Positions 7,888 to 16,877 of a DNA stretch of 64,000 bases are shown here, piece by piece. This DNA comes from Saccharicrinis sp963675435. GTDB lineage: Bacteria; Bacteroidota; Bacteroidia; Bacteroidales; Marinilabiliaceae. Positions within the stretch are counted from its first letter, which is position 1. Every line of letters begins with the position of its first letter. The notes under the pieces were generated by a model. The model was not told the DNA's origin. It did not search any database and saw only the letters and a list, made by a program, of their open reading frames with translations. The stretch spans positions 3,472,001 to 3,536,000 of the forward strand of contig OY776216.1 in assembly GCA_963675435.1 (NCBI GenBank), given 5' to 3'. A program made the position numbers and the translations under genes.

Positions 7888-9240
7888 CAATACTTCGTTA
7901 AACTTTTAAGCGGCAATAGTGCCATGATATAATAGTTCCCTTGCCTTCTTTTGATTTTTAGGCAAGTATGGGTTAATGCCGAACTTGTCAAAAAATAAAT
8001 TCAACTGTAAGGCATTGTGGTTTATGGTTTTGATGTCCGTCATTGAAAATGACTTTCTGTCTTCTTTGGGGATGCTCAACCAATGGGTAATTTTAGCAAT
8101 ATTAATGGCTGTCAGAGAAGCGTTAAAGTGAAAATCCAATTTATTTTCGCTTCTTGCTTGACAATCATTTAAGCCCGTATGCTGCTTTCCGTCTCGATAA
8201 AGAAATTCAATCTGGAAACGGCTTCGATAAAATTGCAGGATCTCCGACGCATCCATATTGATGTCTGTTGAGAAATACAGTTTATAAGTCTGCTTACCCT
8301 TCTCATTGTAATAAAGGACATGCACAACCTTTAAACTTCGTTTTAAAGATATGGAATGCACTATGGCACTATGGATTACGGCCTGCTCATCCTTTGATAC
8401 AAGCTCAAAGTATCTCAAGTTGATATTAATGTTGTCAACTTTTCCATCATATTTTTTTGGCCTTCCGCGTTTACCTGTTGGCTCACCTTGATGCAGGTAT
8501 CGTAAATTGGCATCATCCCTCAACCTGCTTATCAAGTGCATATCGGCATTCATTACCTGATCAACAAACGTACGTTTTGCAAACCATGCATCAGCTATTA
8601 AATATGAAGATAGCCCAAGCAACTGCGTTTTGCGCTCAACAATAATATCAGCATACCAGTCTGAAAGGGATTGCTCCTTATCGACCATCGTTTGAACAGC
8701 TTCTAAATGAAATGCGGTATGGTTGTCTATGTCAATCGCTGCCACACCTCCAATTTCAAGTCCCCATTTGGCACGATTGGCACACCCAGACCAAAAATAG
8801 CCTGCACCAGGTGTGTGCTTACCTGATTTACTAATATATGAAGGATCAAAAGCAATGGCATATCGACCGCTTCCCTGAGAAAGCGTTAATTCTTTGTTGA
8901 AAGTTAGAAAGTCAAATGGTTTTTCAAATTGTTGTCGGTATCTTTGTTCCTTATGCTTACCAAAGCGCCCCAACTGTAGAAAGTTAATGCGCCCTTTGAT
9001 GCATAAAAATAGGATAAGAGTCTCTGTTACAAACTCTTTTCTCCAACTATTGATATTTGACATTTTTGATAACACGCTATATATGTGTGTTTTATAAATA
9101 TTATTTCCCTTGATAGTCACCCTTAATGATGTTGTCGAAATTCACCATTAAGATACAGATTATCAAGGGTTTATAAAAATAATTCAACTACTTATTTTAT
9201 TAATTTTCAGTACTTTACATTATTATTTAACGAACTATTG
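7888..9240 (-). mobile_element. IS4-family insertion sequence, 1353 bp, with GGTAA target duplication
   Basis: Terminal inverted repeats are CAATACTTCGTTAAA at 7888 and, on the other strand, CAATAGTTCGTTAAA at 9240 (14 of 15 identical). GGTAA flanks both ends (7883-7887 and 9241-9245). The ends were confirmed by in-frame restoration of the interrupted gene. A long imperfect hairpin (CCTTGATA ... TATCAAGG, about 9109-9170) covers the transposase leader and may limit its translation. Confidence 0.9.
7906..9120 (-). CDS. IS4-family transposase (DDE)
   Basis: Cut-and-paste transposase of 404 residues. The first Asp is in YAIAFDPSYI (about residue 98), the second in SYLIADAWFA (about 180), and the Glu lies in the IS4 signature Y-x2-R-x3-E-x6-K, seen as YRSRFQIEFLYRDGK near 305-319. 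The gene starts at 9120 with MTIKGNNIY inside the element and ends 18 bases before its left end. It appears intact and so could still be active. Confidence 0.92.
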   Translation of the reverse strand: MTIKGNNIYKTHIYSVLSKMSNINSWRKEFVTETLILFLCIKGRINFLQLGRFGKHKEQRYRQQFEKPFDFLTFNKELTLSQGSGRYAIAFDPSYISKSGKHTPGAGYFWSGCANRAKWGLEIGGVAAIDIDNHTAFHLEAVQTMVDKEQSLSDWYADIIVERKTQLLGLSSYLIADAWFAKRTFVDQVMNADMHLISRLRDDANLRYLHQGEPTGKRGRPKKYDGKVDNININLRYFELVSKDEQAVIHSAIVHSISLKRSLKVVHVLYYNEKGKQTYKLYFSTDINMDASEILQFYRSRFQIEFLYRDGKQHTGLNDCQARSENKLDFHFNASLTAINIAKITHWLSIPKEDRKSFSMTDIKTINHNALQLNLFFDKFGINPYLPKNQKKARELLYHGTIAA

Positions 9241-9979
9241 GGTAAAGGACATTGTTTTTATCAATCAAGATATGTGTACGAATAATCCTCGTTGTCAAAG
9301 GGTCAATCAGTCCTGACAGAAATGGTTTACCACAGAAATATAAATTATTCTTATCACATGCCCAGGCTGAAAATCCATCGTCAGTTAAGAAATCGTATTT
9401 ATCTAAAAAGTCCTGAGAATATCCTGAATCTTCCCGAATTACTCTAAATGTTTCAGAATCTGCTGAATCAATTACTTTATCTGAATGGAATACAATATTT
9501 GAATCTTTAGCATAAAATTGGTTAAGAGTTTTAAATATATCTTTATCAAAATCGAACATTTGGCCATTTACAAACAGATGGTCATTGTCTGCAAAAAAAT
9601 GCTCCGAAATATTGATTAAATCATCGGTGAAATCCTCTTTTACTTTTTTACCAAACCAGAAAAGCACATTGTCAATCTTGAAATAACCATAACTCTCATA
9701 ATCCTTAAAAGTCGAGTAGTCTTTTTTTAAGCATTTGGATTCGTGAAAAATTCGTTCCTTATCATAAAAATATGTGTTAGAAAGAAAAGTTAAGGATTTT
9801 AAATCTGCGTCTTTTACTAATTCAAAATTCCCCGTATGAAAGGATTTGAAATATAAATTATTGGAATTATCAGTGTAGAAATATTCCTGTCCTTTAAATT
9901 TCTTATAACTATCCTTATTTCTCGAAAAAAGTTTCATAATCATGTTTGTTCATCGGTCTGCTTTAATTCCACACAACGG

Positions 9980-11569
9980 CAGTCTGTCTAAAAACTATTT
10001 TTATTTGCAAAATAGTTGTTTGTTTCTAATAATAAAATACATTTATGTCAATATAGACGAATATGATAAAAATAATTAGTCTTTCCTTGCCTAGTGTATT
10101 TAAGATACGTCGTAGATTATAGGCCACCATGATCAGTCCAACATCACTGCTGGCTCTTTGGATTCCTTTTTTGGTCATAATATAGTTAAAACCCCATTGT
10201 CTTTTTATCGTTCCATAGGGGTGCTCTACAATGGCTTGCCGTCGTTTATAATAGTCTTGATTATTTTTTACTTGCTGCTTGTTTTTTTCTATTACTTCCT
10301 GATATTGACTGCGCTGTATGGCTTTGCCGTAAGTAGCTTTACTACATTGGTCTTTTACCTGACAAGTCATACAGGCTTTGGTGGTATAGCGTTTAAATAG
10401 ATAGGTTTTAGCTTGATGCCATTTGCCTGTTGTGGTTAAACATTCTCCCTGAGGACAGGTATAATAATCTGATTCTTTATGGTAAATGAAATTTTCAACA
10501 TTGTAAGCTGGATTGGGAGCCTGAGCAGCTACTGTTGGGATCGCTACAATGGTTTGTATGCCTAAATTTTCTGCCATCTGAAACTCTGAACCGGTATGAT
10601 ACCCCTTGTCGTAAAGAGCGGTGAATTCATTAGTGTGTAATATGCTTTTGGCTCGCTGCAGCATATTACCCATGGCTTTGCTGTCATTGGTATTCGTAAC
10701 TTTATAATCTATAGGAATGTTATTCTCTGCATCTACGGTTGTTTGCACATTATAGGCCACCTCTGTAATATTGTTGCGGGTGATCATATGTCGACTATCG
10801 GGATCGGACGTTGAAACCTGAGGTTCTCCGCTTTCGGATATTTGCTTCGCAACGGCTTTATAGTGCTGCTTGCGCTCTTTTTGTTTCTCTATCGCCTTCT
10901 TTACCTCAGATCTCTTTACCGGGTCGCCATCATTTTGAGCCAGCTCTTCATTATATTCCGTTAGTTTATTCTCGATATACTCAAGGTGACGTTCTATTTT
11001 CTTTTGGTTGTAATTATTCTTCTTGCTGTTTTGTGCCCTTAGTTTTGTGCTGTCCCCTGCTATTAGAACACCTCCTATTAGGTTAAAATGCTTTGCTACT
11101 GATACAGTAGCCCGGAAAACCTTTTTTATGGCCTTGAGATTGTCCCTGCGGAAATTGGATATCGTATTGTGGTCTGGCGCCAGATTTCCTAGAAGCCACA
11201 TTACTTCAATATTTCGTTGACATTCCTTTTCCAATTTACGCGAAGACCTGATGTGGTTCAGGTAACCATAAATGTATAGTTTGAGTAGAACTCCGGGATG
11301 GTATGCTGGACGACCATTATCCTGATGCGAGAGACAAAAGCCAAAGTCTGACAGAGCAAGGCTATCAACAAACAGGTCCAGTAACCGGACATCATTATCC
11401 TTAGCTATGGCACCTTCCAGGTTTATGGGGAAAAGGTAAATTTGGTGCCGGTTTTCTCCTTGTATGTATTTCATACCTTTAAGATAATCAATAATGGACG
11501 TATGAAGGCTCAATGTGAATGCTAGTTATTAACTTCATGTCAACACCTGTTTGGTTTTTAGACAGTCTG
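9980..11569 (-). mobile_element. IS1182-family insertion sequence, 1590 bp, with ACGG duplication
   Basis: Terminal inverted repeats are CAGTCTGTCTAAAAAC at 9980 and CAGACTGTCTAAAAAC read inward from 11569 (15 of 16 identical). ACGG is duplicated at 9976-9979 and 11570-11573. The target lies across the G|TT core of palindrome S1, so the IS sits on a cassette boundary. Confidence 0.9.
10026..11513 (-). CDS. IS1182-family transposase
   Basis: DDE transposase of 495 residues. The N-terminal DUF772-type domain contains GRPAYHPGVLLKLYIYGYLN and LAPDHNTISNFRR. The first catalytic Asp is in VLIAGDSTKLRAQNS, the second lies around TALYDKGYHTG, and the last acidic residue is expected in IVEHPYGTIKRQWGFNYI. 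A Cys-rich segment (YYTCPQGECL, CMTCQVKDQC) lies between. A charged linker occupies about 170-215. The frame is open throughout, so the copy looks intact. Confidence 0.93.
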   Translation of the reverse strand: MSLHTSIIDYLKGMKYIQGENRHQIYLFPINLEGAIAKDNDVRLLDLFVDSLALSDFGFCLSHQDNGRPAYHPGVLLKLYIYGYLNHIRSSRKLEKECQRNIEVMWLLGNLAPDHNTISNFRRDNLKAIKKVFRATVSVAKHFNLIGGVLIAGDSTKLRAQNSKKNNYNQKKIERHLEYIENKLTEYNEELAQNDGDPVKRSEVKKAIEKQKERKQHYKAVAKQISESGEPQVSTSDPDSRHMITRNNITEVAYNVQTTVDAENNIPIDYKVTNTNDSKAMGNMLQRAKSILHTNEFTALYDKGYHTGSEFQMAENLGIQTIVAIPTVAAQAPNPAYNVENFIYHKESDYYTCPQGECLTTTGKWHQAKTYLFKRYTTKACMTCQVKDQCSKATYGKAIQRSQYQEVIEKNKQQVKNNQDYYKRRQAIVEHPYGTIKRQWGFNYIMTKKGIQRASSDVGLIMVAYNLRRILNTLGKERLIIFIIFVYIDINVFYY

Positions 11570-11716
11570 ACGGTGAGTGTAAGAATAGTAGCCGATTGCG
11601 AACGATAGACCTGTCAAACCGTCACTGTTTTGAAGCGGGCTAAAACTGCATATACACGCACTTTCCAGGCTATTATTTTTACACATTGTTATGGGCTGGC
11701 ATTTGTTCATATCGTA

Positions 11717-12268
11717 TCAAAATATTTCAATTGTTGTACCTGGAATATATAATCCATCCAAAATCCACGGTTCTTTAACCAAATTATAAATCCATAAATA
11801 TATCAGTATCATTCCAATCATTAATCCAGTCCGATACATGTTTTTAGGTAATTGAAACTTACTTAATCCATAAAGCATTAACAATAAGCTTAAAATTGGA
11901 AATCCTAATCCTTGCTTATCCCTTACCTCACCATAATAGAATGTTGAACCATACCAAAGTTCAAACCAGTCCATTAATGCCAAAGAGAACACTACAATTA
12001 GAATAATATTCAATAATCTCTTTGTTATTGATTTTTTCTTAATCCAATTAATCCCGATGATAAGTACAGATAAGAATAAAACAATCCTTGAAACCATTAA
12101 ACATACGATTCCAAGATTGGTATAATAGTCATGGAAAGGGTCATAATTTTTAGTTCCATATTCACCATTTGGAGTAAGTCCCGAAATAAAATATACTATC
12201 AATCCTAAAATCGAAATCGTAGATATGATTATCAATATGTAATCGTCAATTTTAATCTTAAATCTCAT
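11717..12268 (-). CDS. Multi-pass membrane protein, cassette 8 (second gene)
   Basis: Hypothetical inner-membrane protein of 183 residues with about five hydrophobic segments (residues 10-30, 50-72, 83-101, 120-136, 145-162). A soluble loop between the first two reads TPNGEYGTKNYDPFHDYY. I recognise no family. Its start overlaps the stop of the preceding membrane-protein gene by four bases, so the two are translationally coupled and probably work together. This is the only cassette in the array with two genes. Confidence 0.7.
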   Translation of the reverse strand: MRFKIKIDDYILIIISTISILGLIVYFISGLTPNGEYGTKNYDPFHDYYTNLGIVCLMVSRIVLFLSVLIIGINWIKKKSITKRLLNIILIVVFSLALMDWFELWYGSTFYYGEVRDKQGLGFPILSLLLMLYGLSKFQLPKNMYRTGLMIGMILIYLWIYNLVKEPWILDGLYIPGTTIEIF

Positions 12269-12642
12269 AGATTAATTATAATCAGTATCACAGGTATGGA
12301 AAATGGTAAAATAAAAGAAAACCAATAGCCGAATCCAAAAGTCCTTTTTCTAAAACGGTCAACATCTATTGGCTTTACAATACTTTCTGTTATTGGTCCT
12401 AAAAAGAAAAATATATTAGCTATTAACATCATTATTAGGTATCCAACTCCTTGGAATAAGGTCGTAAAATGTGTTATTTCCGCATATGGGTCTTTTGGTA
12501 TAATCATAAATTGAACAACAAGAGCATAACAGATGAATGCAAGAAATCCAGATTTAATCAATCCTATGTTGTATTTAATCCGCTTCTTATTCCACCAATT
12601 CATAGTCGGAATCTGTTTGTCTATATTTGAATCATTAATCAT
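12265..12642 (-). CDS. Small membrane protein, cassette 8 (first gene)
   Basis: Hypothetical 125-residue protein with three hydrophobic segments (about 30-48, 64-84, 105-124) and a basic N-terminal stretch NWWNKKRIKYN. No family is recognised. The start is 50 bases inside the cassette boundary at 12692. The four-base overlap with the next gene suggests a two-protein membrane unit. Confidence 0.7.
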   Translation of the reverse strand: MINDSNIDKQIPTMNWWNKKRIKYNIGLIKSGFLAFICYALVVQFMIIPKDPYAEITHFTTLFQGVGYLIMMLIANIFFFLGPITESIVKPIDVDRFRKRTFGFGYWFSFILPFSIPVILIIINL

Positions 12643-12683
12643 TTTATAATCAGCTTGATATTTTGCAGGTCACTTCTCCTGCT

Positions 12684-12884
12684 TGCCCATAACGGACCAC
12701 ATATGAGGCGTGTGGGGATTGAAATAGTCAGACCTCTCAAAATACTCACTTAGCTCATTGCTTTTCAATAGGATAAATTAATAAGAAAGTGCCGATTTAA
12801 AAGCAATGGGCGGACAAATGGAAATCACCACCGCTCGCGAATCACTACCCCCACATGCCTTATTATGCATTGTTAGTAAACGTT
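12684..12884 (-). repeat. attC-like site S2 (end of cassette 7)
   Basis: An imperfect palindrome of about 190 bp. Outer arms: ATATGAGGCGTGTGGGG near 12701-12717 against CCCCACATGCCTTATTATG near 12850-12868. The opening, minus CGTTTACTAAC at 12872-12882, is complementary to the cassette start beyond intron A. It is closely related to S8 (same internal stretch TTAGCTCATTGCTTTTCAAT). Confidence 0.85.
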
Positions 12885-12885
12885 T

Positions 12886-13644
12886 TTAATATTCAAATGC
12901 GTCATTCTGGAAATATGATTCATAAATACTTATTTTATTAAAATCTGTTATTCTTAATTTAATCCACCCATAATAACACTTTGTGTCTAATTTTCTAAAA
13001 ACAATATATTTAAATTCTGAAACACCTTTTGTCCCATAAGTATAATCATCATATTGCTTTAGTAAAGGTTCCACTGTTCTGTAATAATAGCTTGAATCTC
13101 GATATGACATATAACATCTAGATTCAATGTTCCATTCTGTATTTTCATCTGGCATTGCCCCACTTTTGAATTCAATTGGTCTAATGGGTTTATAGTATTC
13201 TATTTCAGACCAATCTGTTATCATTGAATAAGAATCTGGTTTATCGGTATTGTAAACCTTAACTGTATCACTAGTTAAGGAATCTGTATATGAATACCAG
13301 TCATTTATACTTGTCATCGCAATTTGAAAATCGGAATTGATACAATAGATTGAACTGAATGAGCTATAAACATCCATATTTATATGCTGAATATACTTTA
13401 CTGTTTCAATTCCGATATCAAATATTCCATCATTATCTACATCAATAGAATCGTGATTATTATTAACTAATATATTATCATCCTTCATTTTATCAATGCC
13501 TATTATTTGAAATTCAGGATCAAATTTCTTGTAAATCGAATTTTCTTCGATTTTTCCTACTTTGAAATTGATTTTAGTTAATGGCTCCTCTTTTGAGCAA
13601 CCAAATAGTAAGATAATAAATAGTAGATTAAAGAATAGTTTCAT
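12886..13644 (-). CDS. Lipoprotein of unknown function, cassette 7
   Basis: A 252-residue protein with a lipoprotein signal (MKLFFNLLFIILLFGC, Cys 16), so it should be anchored in the periplasm or outer membrane. The mature part is acidic. NNNHDSIDVDNDGIFDIGIE near residues 62-81 looks like a calcium-binding Dx[DN]xDG loop of the kind common in Bacteroidota surface proteins. No enzyme motif is visible. It is followed after a few bases by palindrome S2. Confidence 0.75.
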   Translation of the reverse strand: MKLFFNLLFIILLFGCSKEEPLTKINFKVGKIEENSIYKKFDPEFQIIGIDKMKDDNILVNNNHDSIDVDNDGIFDIGIETVKYIQHINMDVYSSFSSIYCINSDFQIAMTSINDWYSYTDSLTSDTVKVYNTDKPDSYSMITDWSEIEYYKPIRPIEFKSGAMPDENTEWNIESRCYMSYRDSSYYYRTVEPLLKQYDDYTYGTKGVSEFKYIVFRKLDTKCYYGWIKLRITDFNKISIYESYFQNDAFEY

Positions 13645-13716
13645 AGTTTGTTTTTATTTCGTTCATATAACAAAAGATTATTGCTTTTTCCAAGTTAGTC
13701 AGACTAATGTTTACTA

Positions 13717-15814
13717 ATCGGGATAGAATAGTGGATTACTCCACCTATCCCCCCGCAGATCCGGACGTACAGAATTCCCGTATCCGGCTCCTCAGTTAAT
13801 ATGTTTAATTATCTGGTGCATGAATTTAAACATTATAATGAATTATTCTAGGTTTCGGGAGCTTAAAATATTTCAATAACTCCCAATACCCTTTCCATGT
13901 GTAGCTTTTGCGTTGGCTCCTTCGGTTTAGCCATTTAAACCATGCATATAATGTTATTTGATATATTCGGTTTAGGCTTACAAAGTTGCCTCTGATGCCA
14001 AAATATTGATACAATCCCCGAAGTTTAGATTTTAGTATTTTACTCTGATCTTTTAGCTTCTCGTGTTTATGTATCCTGCAAGTATCCTTTATGTTTTGAA
14101 GGATGGCCTGCATTTTCTTTTGACGTGTTTTTCGCTTCACTACCCAATTGCCTCTTTGGCTTTTGCTCCAATAATGTGTAAATCCTAGAAAATCAAAGGT
14201 GGGTGGTTTAGTTTTTCCTTCTGGTGAAAATCTAATGAGCTTACTCTTTTCTGCATGAATGGTTAATCCATATTTATTCATTCGCTTGGGTAGTGTGTTA
14301 TTTACCCGCTGAGCATCTTCTGCATACTCAAATCCAATGATAAAATCATCGGCATAGCGTATCAAAAATATTTCGCCTTTAAGCAAGGGACGTACTATTT
14401 CATGTAACCATTTATCCAATGCATAATGCATATATACATTACAAAGCAATGGTGAAATAATATTTCCTTGCGGCGTGCCTCGTTTGCTTATTTGCAAGCT
14501 TTTACCATCTACAACACCTGCTTTTAGCCATCTTTCAATCAATTGCAAAATACACTTATCTTTAATCCGTTGACTTATAAGTGATAATAATGTACTATGT
14601 TCAAAGTTGTCGAAACAGCCCTGAATATCACAGTCCAGTATCCAATTAATATTGCGCTTCATACATTGATTGCGAAGGTTATTTAGTGCCTGATGGGCAC
14701 TACGTTTGGCTCGGAATCCATAGGAAAAATCGTAAAAGTCTTGTTCAAATATCAAATTAAGTATATCTGTTACTGCTCTTTGTACAATCTTATCCTCGGT
14801 AGTACTTATCCCTAATGGGCGTTGCTTCCCATTGCCCTTGTCTATCCATACTCTGCGGATGTTTGGGGCAAAGTAAGATTTACTCTTTAACCTTGCTTGG
14901 AGATTTTCTATACGCAGTTGTAAGTTCAACTCATATTCTTCTGCATTAACTTCATCTATTCCACTCGCTGCTGTTTTCCGCAGTTTACGGAAACTACTTA
15001 GCAAATATTCTTGTGTTAGATGATGCGCTAGTGAGGTAAAAACTTCGGTTGGACTTTCCTGCGCCTTGCGTTTTATACAACCAAATTTTGTTTGCCTGTT
15101 GGCGATTTCTCCGAGTAAATCCATGCTTTCTGTTTAGTTGAACCATATTAACTGACAATCCCCCTTCCCTCCTTCGGGTCGCTCAGATGGTACTTCCCCG
15201 ATTTCATTGGTACTATGAGGCTGTTCTGACTTCTGTATGCCTTCTCTTTGACTCCGGTTGTCCCTTGTCGCTGATACCTGGTACACCATGTCATTTCCCT
15301 TGACTCTGTTAACATTGACATGGTTACGTTAACTGACTGGTGTTTCTTTTTGATGGTACACCCAAACCCCTTCTTGTCAGGAGCTATACAGATCTCCTAA
15401 GTTCCGAAGACTTCCCTTTGTATTCATGCCCTGCGCTTTGACCACGGTAGTTCTACAGCAGTAACCGTAAATATGCCACTGTAATTGCTGCCTTCCGGTA
15501 ACCGTACGCCGTCGGCTTAACTACAAATAAATACACTTTTTATGGATGTAAGCTTGTCTTTTATGGAATCCATGATTTCCCTTTGGTCAATTCGAGGCTG
15601 AATAACACGGCCTAAATACTCGCTTGCCGACTACTCTTCTGCTATCCTCACGGAATCACCCAGTCGGTTCGCTTTCATCCTGCTTACGGGCTTTGGATGA
15701 GATGGACTTGCACCATCTGGAAATCATTAGCAAATTTCAGTAAATTGACTACTTCCCAATGCTTTCGGCTTACGAAGAAGTTTCCCTACAAATGGCCTTC
15801 TTCTCTTAGCGTAC
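13717..15814 (-). mobile_element. Group IIC-like intron, copy A
   Basis: Retrotransposing ribozyme of 2098 bp with an encoded reverse transcriptase. The 5' end is (GT)GTACGCTAAGAGAAG at about 15814-15816; the 3' end is CCCGAT at 13717-13722. Domain V (near 13758-13793) begins GAGCCGG, carrying the catalytic AGC triad, and a short domain VI stem follows. It sits inside the GT|T core of palindrome S3. It differs from copies B and C by a 51-bp insertion near 15542-15592 and by scattered changes at the RT C-terminus. The start is uncertain by two bases because the target also ends in GT. Confidence 0.88.
13826..15124 (-). CDS. ltrA: Group II intron reverse transcriptase/maturase, copy A
   Basis: A 432-residue RT/maturase that copies the intron into DNA targets and helps splicing. 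RT blocks include KRQPLGISTTEDKIVQRAV, DCDIQGCFDNFEH, GTPQGNIISPLLCNVYMH and the catalytic RYADDFIIGFE near residue 260. The thumb/maturase X region covers about 310-432. There is no C-terminal HNH endonuclease, as in class C introns, which use single-stranded or hairpin targets. The frame is intact. Confidence 0.95.
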   Translation of the reverse strand: MDLLGEIANRQTKFGCIKRKAQESPTEVFTSLAHHLTQEYLLSSFRKLRKTAASGIDEVNAEEYELNLQLRIENLQARLKSKSYFAPNIRRVWIDKGNGKQRPLGISTTEDKIVQRAVTDILNLIFEQDFYDFSYGFRAKRSAHQALNNLRNQCMKRNINWILDCDIQGCFDNFEHSTLLSLISQRIKDKCILQLIERWLKAGVVDGKSLQISKRGTPQGNIISPLLCNVYMHYALDKWLHEIVRPLLKGEIFLIRYADDFIIGFEYAEDAQRVNNTLPKRMNKYGLTIHAEKSKLIRFSPEGKTKPPTFDFLGFTHYWSKSQRGNWVVKRKTRQKKMQAILQNIKDTCRIHKHEKLKDQSKILKSKLRGLYQYFGIRGNFVSLNRIYQITLYAWFKWLNRRSQRKSYTWKGYWELLKYFKLPKPRIIHYNV

Positions 15815-15943
15815 ACGGTGGCGGTAAGAAATCGTTGCGCACTTCGGAGCACAAACCTATCAGCCCGCTAAGCCGTTGATTAATTGTTAATCCGTTCAAA
15901 TTTAGCTCTTTCTGCGCAATGTTTTTTACCGCGTGTTGCCAGT
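15815..15943 (-). repeat. attC-like site S3 (end of cassette 6), carrying intron A in its core
   Basis: Arms GGTAAGAAATCGTTGCGCA (near 15823-15841) and TGCGCAATGTTTTTTACC (near 15913-15930) pair well. Removing the intron rejoins CACCGT to TAGTAAAC, restoring a GTTAGTA core. The opening of this site (minus GGCAAC at 15935-15940) does not match the start of its own cassette (TTGTGGGT), the only such exception in the array. Confidence 0.8.
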
Positions 15944-15952
15944 ATGTGCTTT

Positions 15953-16864
15953 TTATTTACAGTTCTTATTAAGTCTTTCTTTTGCTGTCTCATCTCCTAA
16001 TTCACTCGCTTTAGTCCAATCTAAACATGCTCCTTCTTTGTCACCCATATTGAATTTTGTGTTTCCACGGTTTAAGAAAGCCATTCCATTTTCAGGTCTT
16101 AAATCTATGGCTTTTGTATAATCCTCGATTGCACCTTTGTAATCACCAGATTCATCGCGTGATGCTCCTCTGTTTACCAATGCATCTACAAAGTTCGGAG
16201 CAATCTCAATTGCTTTGTCATAATCACGTAATGCCGCTTTCCATGTATATAGTTCATCCTTAGCAATGGCTCTTGAATAATAAGAGTTTGGGTCATTGGG
16301 GTCAATTTTAAGAACTGTCGACCAGTGAATAATTGCTAATCCAGGATTTTGGTTATTATAAGCTTCCATTGCCTTGTCAAAATAGTAATCCGCTTTAGAA
16401 GAGTCCAAATCAGGAAAAACAGCAGTATCAACAACAGCTCCGTATCCAGCAAGTTTGCAGTCAAACTGAAATCCTTTAACGTAAAGGTTCAATGCCCAAT
16501 ACAACAAATTCTCCGAATCAACGGGAAACTCTGTCGCATCTCCCCAAAGATTCCATTTTCCGTCAACTGGTTTAACCTCTTTCATTTTATAACCATAATT
16601 GTGAACAAGAAATTGTCTTAAAGAGTCAAGCTTTTCTTTAGAGTCAGAATGAAAATCAAAATCGAATGTGCAATATTGATAATCAATCAGTCCGCTTTTT
16701 TTCATATTCTCATAAACCGATTGAGAGGATGCCATTTCCTTTCCGAAATTATTATTAAAATCCTCTCGGCTAAAATATCTATTATCCATATTGTTTTTCT
16801 TATGGCTTGAAATCGAACAAGACATCAACAGAGTCAAGCTTAATATGTGTAGCAGTGTCTTCAT
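15953..16864 (-). CDS. TPR-repeat lipoprotein, cassette 6
   Basis: A 303-residue protein that begins MKTLLHILSLTLLMSC, a lipoprotein signal with Cys 16. An upstream in-frame GTG at 16876 is less likely because it would mask this signal and lies on the cassette core. The N-terminal half has no recognised domain. The C-terminal half (about 160-300) carries four tetratricopeptide repeats, such as AALRDYDKAIEIAPNFVDAL and AIEDYTKAIDLRPENGMAFL. TPRs mediate protein-protein contacts; the partner is unknown. Anchored to a membrane facing the periplasm. Confidence 0.82.
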   Translation of the reverse strand: MKTLLHILSLTLLMSCSISSHKKNNMDNRYFSREDFNNNFGKEMASSQSVYENMKKSGLIDYQYCTFDFDFHSDSKEKLDSLRQFLVHNYGYKMKEVKPVDGKWNLWGDATEFPVDSENLLYWALNLYVKGFQFDCKLAGYGAVVDTAVFPDLDSSKADYYFDKAMEAYNNQNPGLAIIHWSTVLKIDPNDPNSYYSRAIAKDELYTWKAALRDYDKAIEIAPNFVDALVNRGASRDESGDYKGAIEDYTKAIDLRPENGMAFLNRGNTKFNMGDKEGACLDWTKASELGDETAKERLNKNCK

Positions 16865-16877
16865 AGCATTACCCACA

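Larger units (their letters stand above)
7587..9943 (-). pseudogene. DKNYY-repeat protein gene (cassette 9) split by an IS4-type element
   Basis: The 5' part runs 9943-9241 and the 3' part 7882-7587. Removing the IS (7888-9240) and one GGTAA duplication restores 999 in-frame bases, a 332-residue protein. The junction then reads DKNNVLYHKKQVKDADPDTF, a textbook DKNYY repeat unit, which strongly supports the reconstruction. The protein is built from repeats such as YDKERIFHE, AKDSNIVFHSDKVIDSAD and KDKDNIFYLYEDEV, with no signal peptide and no catalytic motif; its function is unknown. As it stands the first half ends after four foreign residues from the IS (238 residues). The stop codon abuts the opening of palindrome S0. 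Confidence 0.85.
9973..11697 (-). repeat. attC-like site S1 (end of cassette 8), split by an IS1182-type element
   Basis: The outer core lies at 9973-9979 and the rest at 11570-11697. Without the IS the two arms pair well: GTGTAAGAATAGTAGCC near 11577-11593 against GGCTATTATTTTTACAC near 11668-11684. The opening GCCCATAAC (minus strand, 11688-11696) is complementary to the start of the same cassette at 12692. Its internal sequence resembles S4 (shared GTAGCCGATTGCG and CCTGTCAAACCG). Confidence 0.85.

Noticed and set aside
7587..7991. A 134-codon independent gene
   Set aside because: Its first codons lie inside the IS4-type element; the rest is the 3' part of the split DKNYY gene.
15953..16876. 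GTG start at 16876 for the TPR lipoprotein
   Set aside because: It would begin on the cassette core and bury the lipoprotein signal that follows the ATG at 16864.
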